From Desulfuromusa kysingii (GTDB lineage Bacteria > Desulfobacterota > Desulfuromonadia > Desulfuromonadales > Geopsychrobacteraceae), in assembly GCF_900107645.1 (NCBI RefSeq), contig NZ_FNQN01000004.1, positions 186,001 through 250,000 of the forward strand: 64,000 nucleotides of DNA. The letters are read 5' to 3'. The notes beneath the pieces were generated by a model, which searched no databases, had not been told where the DNA came from, and saw nothing but the letters and a program-made list of their open reading frames with translations. This document shows, piece by piece, positions 54,746 to 64,000 of the stretch. Numbering within the stretch: position 1 is the stretch's first letter; each line of letters begins with the position of its first letter. The translations under genes and the position numbers were made by a program.

Positions 54746-55576
54746 TCATGCCGACCTTTCGACCTCCCCCGCAAAACAGAGTGCCGGACGTTCACTCTTC
54801 GGACTATATTGGCGTTTCAACCATAAACTGAGCCCATCTAAGCCGGGGAACAAAACCCTCTCGGTAATATTGGCCTGATCAAGTTTGTCACGAATTTCCC
54901 ACTTCAGAGAGCTGGGGATGATGATGCGTCGCCAGAGATGAGGATGCTGGGCAAGCCACTGATTCAGTGAACAGGTAGAATCCGGCATCACAGAAAAAAA
55001 ACCGAACTGGTTCGTGATGCGATCATCAATCGAAGGGGGTTCAAAAAACAGCGCAAAATCATCCCGCCCCACACGCATCAATTCCTGCAGACTGGAGACG
55101 GCTGCTGATAGCATCTCTACCGTGAAAACATTGGCTCCTTCTTCGTCCAACTTTTTACGCAATTGTCGTGGTAACAACTGGTGGGTTTTGAGGTAATTCA
55201 CCGCCCAGATGACACCATCCTGATCAAATAGGGTGATGTTAGCTGTGGCAAAATGGAGCGCAACATAGGGAGAATAGGTCCAGTCAAGCAATCTTGTTGG
55301 TAATCCATAGTGTTGTGCTACGGATAACCAGTGCCAGATTGAATCCTGCTCCACAACACTGCGGCGAGCATGTTTTTTAAAGTTCCTCAGCAGGTGAGGC
55401 TCAAGGGGGGCATAATTCCCACCAAGCCGGATTAACGTCGTTTCGAGCTGATAATGGCTATCAGAAAGGCCACGAAAGGCGTATCGAGAACGGAATCTTC
55501 CCAACTCACTGTTCCAGGCATCTTCAAACAACTCATCCTGTAAATGGGCCCAACTGGTCACGGTTACTTCCTGCAT
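54746..55576 (-). CDS. FRG-domain protein
   Basis: A 276-residue protein with the FRG motif YAFRGLSDSHYQLETTLIR near 34 and QHYGLPTRLLDWTYSPYVALHFATAN near 84. FRG domains are found in mobile elements and defence or abortive-infection loci, and their activity is unknown. It follows PhoH by 15 bases with AAGGT as a ribosome site. Confidence 0.85.
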   Translation of the reverse strand: MQEVTVTSWAHLQDELFEDAWNSELGRFRSRYAFRGLSDSHYQLETTLIRLGGNYAPLEPHLLRNFKKHARRSVVEQDSIWHWLSVAQHYGLPTRLLDWTYSPYVALHFATANITLFDQDGVIWAVNYLKTHQLLPRQLRKKLDEEGANVFTVEMLSAAVSSLQELMRVGRDDFALFFEPPSIDDRITNQFGFFSVMPDSTCSLNQWLAQHPHLWRRIIIPSSLKWEIRDKLDQANITERVLFPGLDGLSLWLKRQYSPKSERPALCFAGEVERSA

Positions 55577-55591
55577 AAAACAGTACCTTTG

Positions 55592-56914
55592 CTACAATAG
55601 TTCGCTGGCGGCAGCTGCCAGTGGAGATCGTTCTCCCCGATTCAGGAGAATATGCCCGGCAAGAGGGCTCTCCCGAAAACGTTCGACAACATAGGTCAGT
55701 CCGTTACTGGAGGCATCGACATAAGGATTGTCAATCTGTTCAGGGTCGCCAGTGAGAACAATCTTGCTCCCCTCCCCGGCTCTGGTGATGATGGTTTTGA
55801 CTTCATGAGGGGTCAGGTTCTGCGCTTCATCGACAATCAAGTATTGTCGCGGGATTGATCGACCACGGATATAGGTTAACGGTTCAACCGAAATAATCCC
55901 CATCTCTTTCAACTCTTCATGACGCTGCTGTTTTCTGCGCATACCACCATCACTGAACAACAGGTCAAGATTGTCATTAATCGGTTGCATCCATGGGGCC
56001 AGCTTCTCTTCAACATCTCCAGGGAGAAATCCAAGGTCACGCCCCATCGGGAATACCGGCCGGGAGACAAGCAGCTTTGAATAAAGGCTCGACTCGGTTA
56101 CAGATTGTAGACCGGCAGCTAATGCCAACAGTGTTTTCCCGGTTCCAGCCCGGCCGACCAGGGTAACCAGATGAATATCAGGATGAGAGAGCAGTTCGAG
56201 GGCAAATTTCTGTTCCAGATTGCGTGCAGCAATTCCCCAATAGCCATCCTGCGGACCACCACGCAGTGGGAGGATGGCCTGCTGTTTGGGATCGAAACGA
56301 CCGACAGCCTTCTGTTGCAGGTTATCCAACGCTCTGATATTTAAACAAATGTGCGGCGGAAAAGTTTGCTCAATGGTGCCGAGTTGTTGTTTTTGGAAGA
56401 ACCGATCTATTTGTTCACTGGTCAAATCCAGCTGGGCTGTTCCGGAATAGAGATCGTCAAGAGAGATCTTGTCCGTTTCATAATCCTCAGCCTGAAGTCC
56501 AACCGCATGCGCTTTAATCCGTAGATTGATATCTTTGGTGACAAGAATCACTGGCCCATCACAACGATGCTGTTCCTGAATGGCCAAAGCCAGAATCTGA
56601 TGATCTGCCGTTGGCGAACGAAGCTCATGTGGAAGCTGATCAAGACAGCCGTTGCTGGTGACCACAACCCGCAACAGTCCGCCGTTCTCCAACGCAACGC
56701 CACCATTGGTCAATACGCCGATTTGCCGGAGACGATCGAGTTCTCGCGAAACTTGTCGGGCATTGCGGCCATTCTCATTGCCATCTTTTTTAAACCGATC
56801 CAGTTCTTCAATCACCGGAAGGGGAAGAATGACCTCGTTATCCTGAAAAGATAAAATTGAATTAGCGTCATGCAACAAAACATTGGTGTCGAGAAGGTAA
56901 GATTTTTGACTCAA
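55592..56914 (-). CDS. PhoH-family ATPase with N-terminal PIN domain
   Basis: A 440-residue protein. Residues 1-130 form a PIN nuclease domain (YLLDTNVLLHDANSI, VIEELDRFKKD, with acidic metal ligands), then the PhoH ATPase with Walker A VGRAGTGKT near 255 and YLIVDEAQNLTPHE near 358. The family is thought to act in RNA metabolism, coupling a nuclease with a helicase-like motor. It leads the operon PhoH-FRG-AEC-586 aa. Confidence 0.93.
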   Translation of the reverse strand: MSQKSYLLDTNVLLHDANSILSFQDNEVILPLPVIEELDRFKKDGNENGRNARQVSRELDRLRQIGVLTNGGVALENGGLLRVVVTSNGCLDQLPHELRSPTADHQILALAIQEQHRCDGPVILVTKDINLRIKAHAVGLQAEDYETDKISLDDLYSGTAQLDLTSEQIDRFFQKQQLGTIEQTFPPHICLNIRALDNLQQKAVGRFDPKQQAILPLRGGPQDGYWGIAARNLEQKFALELLSHPDIHLVTLVGRAGTGKTLLALAAGLQSVTESSLYSKLLVSRPVFPMGRDLGFLPGDVEEKLAPWMQPINDNLDLLFSDGGMRRKQQRHEELKEMGIISVEPLTYIRGRSIPRQYLIVDEAQNLTPHEVKTIITRAGEGSKIVLTGDPEQIDNPYVDASSNGLTYVVERFRESPLAGHILLNRGERSPLAAAASELL

Positions 56915-57302
56915 GGCTGGCTCCTTTAAGATGGATTTATTGAATCATCAAGAGGGAATGTTAAGAAATGATGTGGAAGGGGATAAATTAAGACCACTTT
57001 TTCAATGGGCAGGCACAAAATCCGGATCTAAACAAACCTGTGTGGACAGAGTTGAAGACGCAGGTGCCGATGGTCAAATTTCCTGGGAAAGTCATTAACA
57101 CTTATGGAGCAGATTGCTCTGCTGTTCACCCATCACGTTTTGTAAGCCTTTGCTCATGGAATTGTGTCTCAGATTAAAAAGATCTGAATGCATATTCATC
57201 AAACGATAACCGGCCCCTAACTAAAACCTAAACTTTGAAAATTAGCCTGTCCAAGTTTGTTAGAGATTGAATCCGAAAACAAGATCACTAAAGGACAGCG
57301 CT
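56915..57302. other. Intergenic region PhoH / phnC
   Basis: About 390 bases. It contains palindromic pieces AGCAGATTGCTCTGCT (57107-57122) and TGAATGCATATTCA (57187-57200) that may be regulator sites for the phn operon. No full Pho box was seen. No gene is supported. Confidence 0.4.
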
Positions 57303-58112
57303 ATGGACATGGTCATCGATATTGAAGGTTTGAACAAAACTTTTGGCAAGAATCAAGTTCTTAAAAATATCAATCTCAAGATCCAGACAGGAGAAATGGT
57401 CGGCCTGATCGGCGCTTCAGGTTCGGGAAAATCAACCTTGATCCGTTCGATCGCAGGTCTTGAAACCATGGACCACACCAGTAAACACATCAAAATCTTT
57501 TCTGAACCGACACAATTAGGACATAGAAGAACCTCAAGTTATCGTTCATTACGCAAAGATGTCGGGATTATTTTTCAGCAGTTTAATCTGGTCGGTCGGC
57601 TCTCTTTGCTGACCAATGTTCTGATCGGTCGACTGGCCCATAATCCTTCATGGAAGGGGATATTCAAGCTCTTCCCCAAAGCGGAAAGAATTAAGGCTCT
57701 GCAGGCTCTTGAACGGGTCAATATGGTGGACTATGCCCACCAACGTTCTTCAACTCTCTCTGGGGGACAGCAGCAGCGTGGCGCCATCGCCAGAGCGTTG
57801 ACCCAGGAGGCCAAGCTCATACTTGCAGATGAACCAATTGCTTCTCTGGATCCCGCTTCCTCTGATCGGGTCATGAACCTGCTCTGCGATATCAATAATC
57901 AAGATGGGACAACAGTAGTTGTCTCCCTGCATCAGTTTGAAGTGGCAACAACACGCTGCGACCGCATTATTGCTTTGCGGGACGGAGAAATTGTCTATGA
58001 CGGTAAGGCCTGCGGGATCAGCAACGCGGACCTGATTGAACTCTATGGTGTTGAGGAAGGTATCTGCAATCTTGGCGCAGAACGTCCTACTCCGATTATG
58101 AAAGCTGGATAA
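57303..58112 (+). CDS. phnC: Phosphonate ABC transporter ATPase PhnC
   Basis: From ATG 57303 (AAAGGA seven bases upstream) a 269-residue ATPase. Walker A GASGSGKST, the phosphonate-type insertion (LRKDVGIIFQQFNLVGRLSLLTNVLIGRL), signature LSGGQQQRGAI and Walker B LILADEPIASLDP are all intact. It powers phosphonate or phosphite uptake with PhnD and PhnE. Confidence 0.95.
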   Translation: MDMVIDIEGLNKTFGKNQVLKNINLKIQTGEMVGLIGASGSGKSTLIRSIAGLETMDHTSKHIKIFSEPTQLGHRRTSSYRSLRKDVGIIFQQFNLVGRLSLLTNVLIGRLAHNPSWKGIFKLFPKAERIKALQALERVNMVDYAHQRSSTLSGGQQQRGAIARALTQEAKLILADEPIASLDPASSDRVMNLLCDINNQDGTTVVVSLHQFEVATTRCDRIIALRDGEIVYDGKACGISNADLIELYGVEEGICNLGAERPTPIMKAG

Positions 58113-58177
58113 CAGCAGTTTTTCAACGACATGACTTCAATTTTACATCCAACAACCCTCAAAAGGAGAATAAGAAC

Positions 58178-59176
58178 ATGTTGAAAAAGTTGGCCCTAAC
58201 ATTTTTATTAATCTTGATGGTGTGTGGTTCTGCCCTGGCCGCAAACGGAATGCCGAAACAGCTCAATTTTGGCATTATCGCAACAGAATCCACCACCACC
58301 CTGGAAGACAGTTTTGGTCCGTTGGTCAAAGAGATGGAAAAATCACTCGGCGTCCCGGTAAAAATGTTTTTTGCCTCAGACTATGCCGGCATTATCGAAG
58401 GAATGAGGTTTAAAAAAGTTGACATTGGGTGGTTTGGTAATAAATCAGCGATCCAGGCCGTTGATCGTGCCAATGGCGAAGTTTTTGCCCAGACCATTAA
58501 AGATAGCGGTGAGCGTGGTTATTACTCGTTGCTGATTACCAACAAGGATTCGGGTCTTAACTCTCTGGAAGATGTCCTCAAGTGCGACGGCAGCAAAACT
58601 TTTGGTAATGGAGATCCCAACTCAACTTCAGGCTTTGCCATCCCCGGTTATTATGTCTGGGCTCTGAACAACAAAACCCCAGAAGAATGTTTCAAGCGGG
58701 TGGTCAGCTCGAATCACCAGGGGAATGCCATCGCCGTAGCAACCGGAAAAGTTGATGTCGCAACCAATAACACAGAAACTTTGTATGATCGCATTCCTAA
58801 AACCAACCCCAAAATGGCTGGAAAAATCAAAGAAATCTGGCGCTCACCTTTAATTCCGTCGGACCCGATGGTTTGGCGTAAGGATTTACCGGAAGAGTTG
58901 AAACAAAAAATTCTTTATTTCTTTATTCAGTTTGGCCGCTTTGGTAGTCCAGAAAAAGTCAAGAAAGAACGTGACATCCTTGCCAATACTTCAGATGGTT
59001 GGGGGCCCTTCCTTGCGTCCTCAGATGCTCAGCTGCTTGACGTCCGTCAAATTGAAGCGTTCAAAAAGAAGCTCAAAGCGGAGAGGAATGGTGACAAAGA
59101 GGGGATCAAGAAAGCGGAAGCAGAGCTGGCTCAGCTGAAAAAAACTGCTGACATTGTTGGCCAGGGTGGATATTAA
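58178..59176 (+). CDS. phnD: Phosphonate-binding protein PhnD
   Basis: A 332-residue periplasmic binding protein with a signal peptide ending ALAAN. LNFGIIATESTTTLEDSFGPLV at the mature start and GDPNSTSGFAIPGYYVW near 145 are PhnD hallmarks, the latter binding the phosphonate group. GGAGAA precedes the ATG. A terminator hairpin follows, so PhnD is probably made in excess over PhnE. Confidence 0.93.
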   Translation: MLKKLALTFLLILMVCGSALAANGMPKQLNFGIIATESTTTLEDSFGPLVKEMEKSLGVPVKMFFASDYAGIIEGMRFKKVDIGWFGNKSAIQAVDRANGEVFAQTIKDSGERGYYSLLITNKDSGLNSLEDVLKCDGSKTFGNGDPNSTSGFAIPGYYVWALNNKTPEECFKRVVSSNHQGNAIAVATGKVDVATNNTETLYDRIPKTNPKMAGKIKEIWRSPLIPSDPMVWRKDLPEELKQKILYFFIQFGRFGSPEKVKKERDILANTSDGWGPFLASSDAQLLDVRQIEAFKKKLKAERNGDKEGIKKAEAELAQLKKTADIVGQGGY

Positions 59177-59239
59177 CGGCCAACCGCCGTTGAGAAAATT
59201 CCGGGGTGTACGCTGATGAGGTACGCCCCGTTCCAGAAG

Positions 59240-59285
59240 GCACCTGCTGAGAAGGAGAAAGGTTCTTTCCTGGCAGGTGCTTTTT
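59240..59285 (+). terminator. Intrinsic terminator between phnD and phnE
   Basis: Arms 59240-59247 and 59273-59280 pair exactly with a second inner stem (AGGAGAAAG/CTTTCCT) and are followed by TTTTT. Partial read-through would lower PhnE and PhnM relative to PhnD. Confidence 0.75.
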
Positions 59286-59313
59286 AAATAAATCAGAAAA
59301 CGACAGGTGATTT

Positions 59314-60129
59314 ATGGATAATCCCAACTTACAGCTTTCTCCCGCGGTGGAAAAACAGCTGCAACCGCGCTGGTCGAAAACAGTCGCTAATACCGTAAGT
59401 GCACTTGTTCTGGCGGTACTGCTAGGTGCTTCATATTACCCTGCTGAAATAAACAACTGGCCGATGCTGTTTACCGACGCAGGCAATATGATGATTTTTC
59501 TAAAAGACTTTCTACACCCGGATTTTACTGATCTGGTGATGTTTATCCAGAAGATGTTGGAGACTATCTATATGGCGCTCTGGGGAACATTTTTGTCGGT
59601 TATTGCCGGGGTCTTTTTTTCCTTACTGTCATCAAATAACGTTGCTCCCGCCTGGATTGTTTTCCCGACCCGGCGCTTAATGGATTCGGCACGCGCAATC
59701 AATGAACTGGTTTTTGCTATACTTTTTGTAGCTGCGGTCGGTTTGGGCCCCATGGCAGGGGTCATGGCGTTATGCGTACACAATCTCGGTGTTATCAGTA
59801 AATTGTTTTCCGAAGCGGTTGAATCTATTGATATGCGTCCCGTCGAAGGGATCCGTTCCAGCGGCGGAGGTTATCTGCATGAGATCATTTACGGGGTCAT
59901 CCCTCAGGTCCTTCCCCTCTGGAGCAGTTTGACTCTTTATCGCTTTGAAACTCTGGTCCGTTCAGCAACAGTTCTGGGAATTGTTGGTGCCGGTGGTATT
60001 GGTTTTACTTTCTATGAATCGTTTCGGGCCTTTCAATATGACCGGGCTGCGACGATTATCATTGTTATGGTCATCTCAGTCAGTTTGATTGATATGCTCT
60101 CCTCACGCCTACGGAAAATTTTGATTTAA
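59314..60129 (+). CDS. phnE: Phosphonate ABC transporter permease PhnE
   Basis: A 271-residue inner-membrane permease with about six spans. The family EAA-like loop is in EAVESIDMRPVEGIRSSGGG near 168, which docks PhnC. Strong agreement with PhnE throughout, ending in RLRKILI. AGGTG lies upstream. Its stop codon is one base before phnM. Confidence 0.93.
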   Translation: MDNPNLQLSPAVEKQLQPRWSKTVANTVSALVLAVLLGASYYPAEINNWPMLFTDAGNMMIFLKDFLHPDFTDLVMFIQKMLETIYMALWGTFLSVIAGVFFSLLSSNNVAPAWIVFPTRRLMDSARAINELVFAILFVAAVGLGPMAGVMALCVHNLGVISKLFSEAVESIDMRPVEGIRSSGGGYLHEIIYGVIPQVLPLWSSLTLYRFETLVRSATVLGIVGAGGIGFTFYESFRAFQYDRAATIIIVMVISVSLIDMLSSRLRKILI

Positions 60130-60130
60130 G

Positions 60131-61273
60131 ATGCCAAATCTACATTTTATCAATGCCAAAATCGTCACTCGGGAGCAGGTTATTGACAGCCATCTGACAA
60201 CAGCAGGAGGCCGAATTTGCACCGTCGCTGAAAATTCACCCCAAACCGACTATGCAGAGATCGACTTAAACCATGATTTTCTGTTGCCAGGATTGGTAGA
60301 GATACATACAGACAATCTGGAAAAAAATATCCAGCCCAGACCGGGAGTTTTGTGGCCATCGATTCTGGCCGCGGCCATGGCCCATGATCATCAGATCATA
60401 GGCTCGGGGATTACAACAGTTCTGGATGCTCTGGCGATTGGTGGATTGCGCAAGGGGGGGCTGGATACCCGCATTTTTGATGAATCCTTTGCAGCGATAT
60501 GTCAGGGACAGGAACAACAACTGTTCAAAGCAGACCACGCCTTGCATCTGCGCTGCGAAGTTGCGGACCCGAATATTGAAAAGCTGCTGCCACGGTATGG
60601 CAAACATCCGCTGGTCAAACTGATCTCAGTGATGGATCATACCCCCGGACAAAGACAATGGACCGACCTTGGAAAGTGGCGACTCTATCATCGGGACAAA
60701 CGCTGGACCGATCAGCAAGCGGAAGAAGTCCGGCAAGAACGGCTGGAACTACAAGACAAATATGCAGATATCAACCGGAGTCTGGCGATTAATTTTGCGC
60801 AAGAACGGCAGATTCCGTTGGCCTCCCATGATGATACAACAATTTCTGATACCCGAGCCTCATCTCAGGCGGGAATCACTATCGCTGAATTCCCAACCTC
60901 TTTGGCTGCAGCAAGAACGGCCCAAAAATATGATATGTCGGTGGTCATGGGTGCTCCAAACGTAGTCCGTGGAGGTTCTCATTCAGGAAACGTCTCTGCT
61001 TTGGATCTGGCAAATCTCAACCTTCTTGATGGACTCTCCTCTGATTATGTTCCGGCAAGTCTGCTCCATTCCGCTTTTTATCTGGCTGAGAAACTGAATA
61101 TTCCCCTGCCACAAACCATTGCCATGGTTTCGGCAAATGTTGCAGAGATGGCTGAATTGACAGATCGTGGTGAAATTGCCGTTGGAAAAAGGGCCGATTT
61201 AATTCAGGTGTCACTCATTGACGGTCTTCCGGTCGTGCGAAAAGTTTGGTGTGCAGGAGAACGGGTTGCTTAA
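60131..61273 (+). CDS. phnM: PhnM, alpha-D-ribose 1-methylphosphonate 5-triphosphate diphosphohydrolase
   Basis: A 380-residue amidohydrolase-superfamily enzyme. VEIHTDNLEKNIQPRPGVLWPS near 58 is the PhnM signature, with the metal-binding histidine; VMDHTPGQRQW near 170 and LASHDDTT near 235 provide more metal ligands. It removes pyrophosphate from the phosphonate-ribose intermediate in the C-P lyase pathway. The rest of the pathway (phnGHIJKL) is not within the window. Confidence 0.93.
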   Translation: MPNLHFINAKIVTREQVIDSHLTTAGGRICTVAENSPQTDYAEIDLNHDFLLPGLVEIHTDNLEKNIQPRPGVLWPSILAAAMAHDHQIIGSGITTVLDALAIGGLRKGGLDTRIFDESFAAICQGQEQQLFKADHALHLRCEVADPNIEKLLPRYGKHPLVKLISVMDHTPGQRQWTDLGKWRLYHRDKRWTDQQAEEVRQERLELQDKYADINRSLAINFAQERQIPLASHDDTTISDTRASSQAGITIAEFPTSLAAARTAQKYDMSVVMGAPNVVRGGSHSGNVSALDLANLNLLDGLSSDYVPASLLHSAFYLAEKLNIPLPQTIAMVSANVAEMAELTDRGEIAVGKRADLIQVSLIDGLPVVRKVWCAGERVA

Positions 61274-61529
61274 AGTTCGCACCAAGAATGGGTACGAAAA
61301 TAAAATCTGGTCGCAAGTCAATTCAGTTTCCTGAGTATTTTTAAATAAATATACCCTCCTAATATTCAGCTAATATTTCTGCGATTACTATCCACATGCA
61401 AAATCCAGATTTGTCGTTTGACAGTGTTTCACCCCCTAACGAGCGTTCAAAATAAGATATTTTACGATAAAAGCTTAAACACAGGTGCATAACGATTGCT
61501 GAAGTTAATTCTTGCTACAGGAACATCTC

Positions 61530-62570
61530 ATGTCGCTTTTAAAAATGTGCTTGCCGATTTTTATAGCCATAAGCCTGATCACTCCATCTCATGCCAGAGA
61601 GCGGATAAAAATTGTCGGTTCATCGACTGTCTACCCATTTGCTCAGGTAGTCACTACCGTTTTCAGTGAAAACTCTGGTTATCCCCATCCAGATATCGTT
61701 CCAACGGGTACGGGTGGTGGGTTAAAGACGTTTTGTCAGGGAGACGGGGATGAATATCCAGACATTGCCAATGCCTCACGCCGGATTCAGCGCTCTGAAT
61801 ATGACTTATGCCAGAGTAACGGAATTAAGGATATTATCGAGGTCAAGATTGGCTATGATGGTATTGTCATTGCTAACTCCACGAAAGTTCCAAACTTACA
61901 ACTCTCAATCAGAGATCTCTACCTCGCATTAGCCAGAAACGTTCCGGCACCCACCGGTGAAGAGCGATTAGTAATTAATCCCTATGTCAATTGGCACCAG
62001 ATCAACCCCAATTTACCTGATCAGAAGATCGAAGTTTTAGGGCCACCACCGACGTCCGGCACCCGTGACGCTTTTTCGGAACTGGCATTAGAAAAAGGCT
62101 GTCAACAGTTTGCTTGGATCAAAGCAATAAAAAAACGGGACAAACACAAATTTCAGCAAATCTGTCGCACGCTCAGAAACGACGGTTATTTTGTCGAGGC
62201 GGGAGAACGTGACAATCTGGTTGTCAAGAACCTTGAGGTCTCTCCACAGGCAACCGGAATCTTCGGTTATAACTTTCTTGCCCGGGACACAGACAACCTG
62301 CAGGGCTCCCTTATTGAGGGGACGGCACCAACCGTTCAAACGATTGCCTCAGGAGACTATCCGCTATCCAGAGCCCTCTATATCTACGTTAAAAAGGGGC
62401 GCTTCGGCAAGGTTCCAGGGCTAGAGCAATATCTCTTGATGTTTGCCAGTGAAACGGCCTGGGGCCCGAATGGTTATCTCGCTAAGTTGGGGCTCGTTAT
62501 TATGCCAGAGAAAGAACGCCATCGCTTCCGTCAGGTCATCGAGCGCGGGACCGTCCTGGACTTCAAATAA
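61530..62570 (+). CDS. pstS: PstS-family phosphate-binding protein
   Basis: From ATG 61530 (CAGGAAC upstream) a 346-residue exported protein with a signal peptide ending SHARE. KIVGSSTVYPFAQVV near 23 and TGTGGGLKTFCQGDGDEYPDIANASRR near 57 form the phosphate-binding residues, and GPPPTSGTRDAFSEL near 175 the second lobe. The transporter genes pstCAB are absent, and a kinase follows, so it may be a sensory binding protein. Confidence 0.88.
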   Translation: MSLLKMCLPIFIAISLITPSHARERIKIVGSSTVYPFAQVVTTVFSENSGYPHPDIVPTGTGGGLKTFCQGDGDEYPDIANASRRIQRSEYDLCQSNGIKDIIEVKIGYDGIVIANSTKVPNLQLSIRDLYLALARNVPAPTGEERLVINPYVNWHQINPNLPDQKIEVLGPPPTSGTRDAFSELALEKGCQQFAWIKAIKKRDKHKFQQICRTLRNDGYFVEAGERDNLVVKNLEVSPQATGIFGYNFLARDTDNLQGSLIEGTAPTVQTIASGDYPLSRALYIYVKKGRFGKVPGLEQYLLMFASETAWGPNGYLAKLGLVIMPEKERHRFRQVIERGTVLDFK

Positions 62571-62601
62571 TCCTTCGACAAAAACATATCATTGGGGGTG
62601 A

Positions 62602-64000
<1,399 letters not shown>

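Overview
The window reads like a chromosomal segment of a Desulfuromonadia-type bacterium (Desulfuromonas/Geobacter relatives). This is inferred from gene content: an outer-membrane conduit like the Geobacter ext clusters, an octaheme cytochrome c, NifS/NifU, FmdE, a GGDEF-free but kinase-rich regulatory set, and a moderate GC content. No rRNA, tRNA or CRISPR array was seen. Two genes run off the ends: ppk1 on the left and a sensor kinase on the right.

Layout. 1-8.7 kb is a polyphosphate island: ppk1 (leftward), a small Cys/Lys-rich protein, then rightward ppx, sixA, ppk2, and a tight operon of CHAD protein, ParA-type ATPase, CYTH protein, ribbon-helix-helix-like protein and a helix-hairpin-helix protein with a 60-residue tail that is half lysine. 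9-14 kb is a leftward three-gene operon: a PHP-glycosyltransferase fusion, a radical SAM protein and a receiver-kinase protein. 14.2-17 kb holds a lipoprotein with YD-like repeats and the ruin of a second copy, split by an 884-bp internally deleted IS256-family element with intact ends and an 8-bp target duplication. 17.2-21.7 kb is an operon of an unrecognised 811-residue protein, a phosphatidylserine decarboxylase and an Lgt-like membrane protein. A hypothetical and a Tat-exported metallophosphoesterase follow.

23.7-35.4 kb is a leftward stress and export block: grpE, cbpA, cbpM, ftsH, a periplasmic-binding-protein/TolC fusion, an HlyD adaptor, an RbbA-like ABC protein and its permease partner. 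35.6-43.5 kb concerns sulfur, redox and outer-membrane transfer: a TauE-family exporter, a His-rich ORF with an in-frame TGA (possible selenocysteine), FmdE, a truncated ArsR-type gene with a hairpin over its ribosome site, two rhodaneses, a small periplasmic protein, a beta-barrel and a divergent LysR regulator. 44.3-46.6 kb is nifSU. 47-50.1 kb has a DUF488 protein, a uracil-DNA glycosylase and an octaheme cytochrome behind a candidate sigma-54 promoter with two upstream palindromes. 50.3-56.9 kb (leftward) has an acetamidase/formamidase carrying a zinc ribbon, a large unrecognised protein, an AEC transporter, an FRG-domain protein and PhoH. 57.3-61.3 kb is phnCDE-phnM without C-P lyase core genes, and 61.5-64 kb is pstS with a membrane sensor kinase.

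Phosphorus is a recurring theme: polyphosphate synthesis and breakdown, phosphonate uptake, and a phosphate-binding protein beside a kinase. The best candidate for an undescribed system is the ParA/CHAD/CYTH/RHH/HhH-lysine-tail operon attached to the polyphosphate enzymes, which looks like a machine for nucleating, tethering and distributing polyphosphate granules. The second is the 811-residue protein with decarboxylase and Lgt paralogue.
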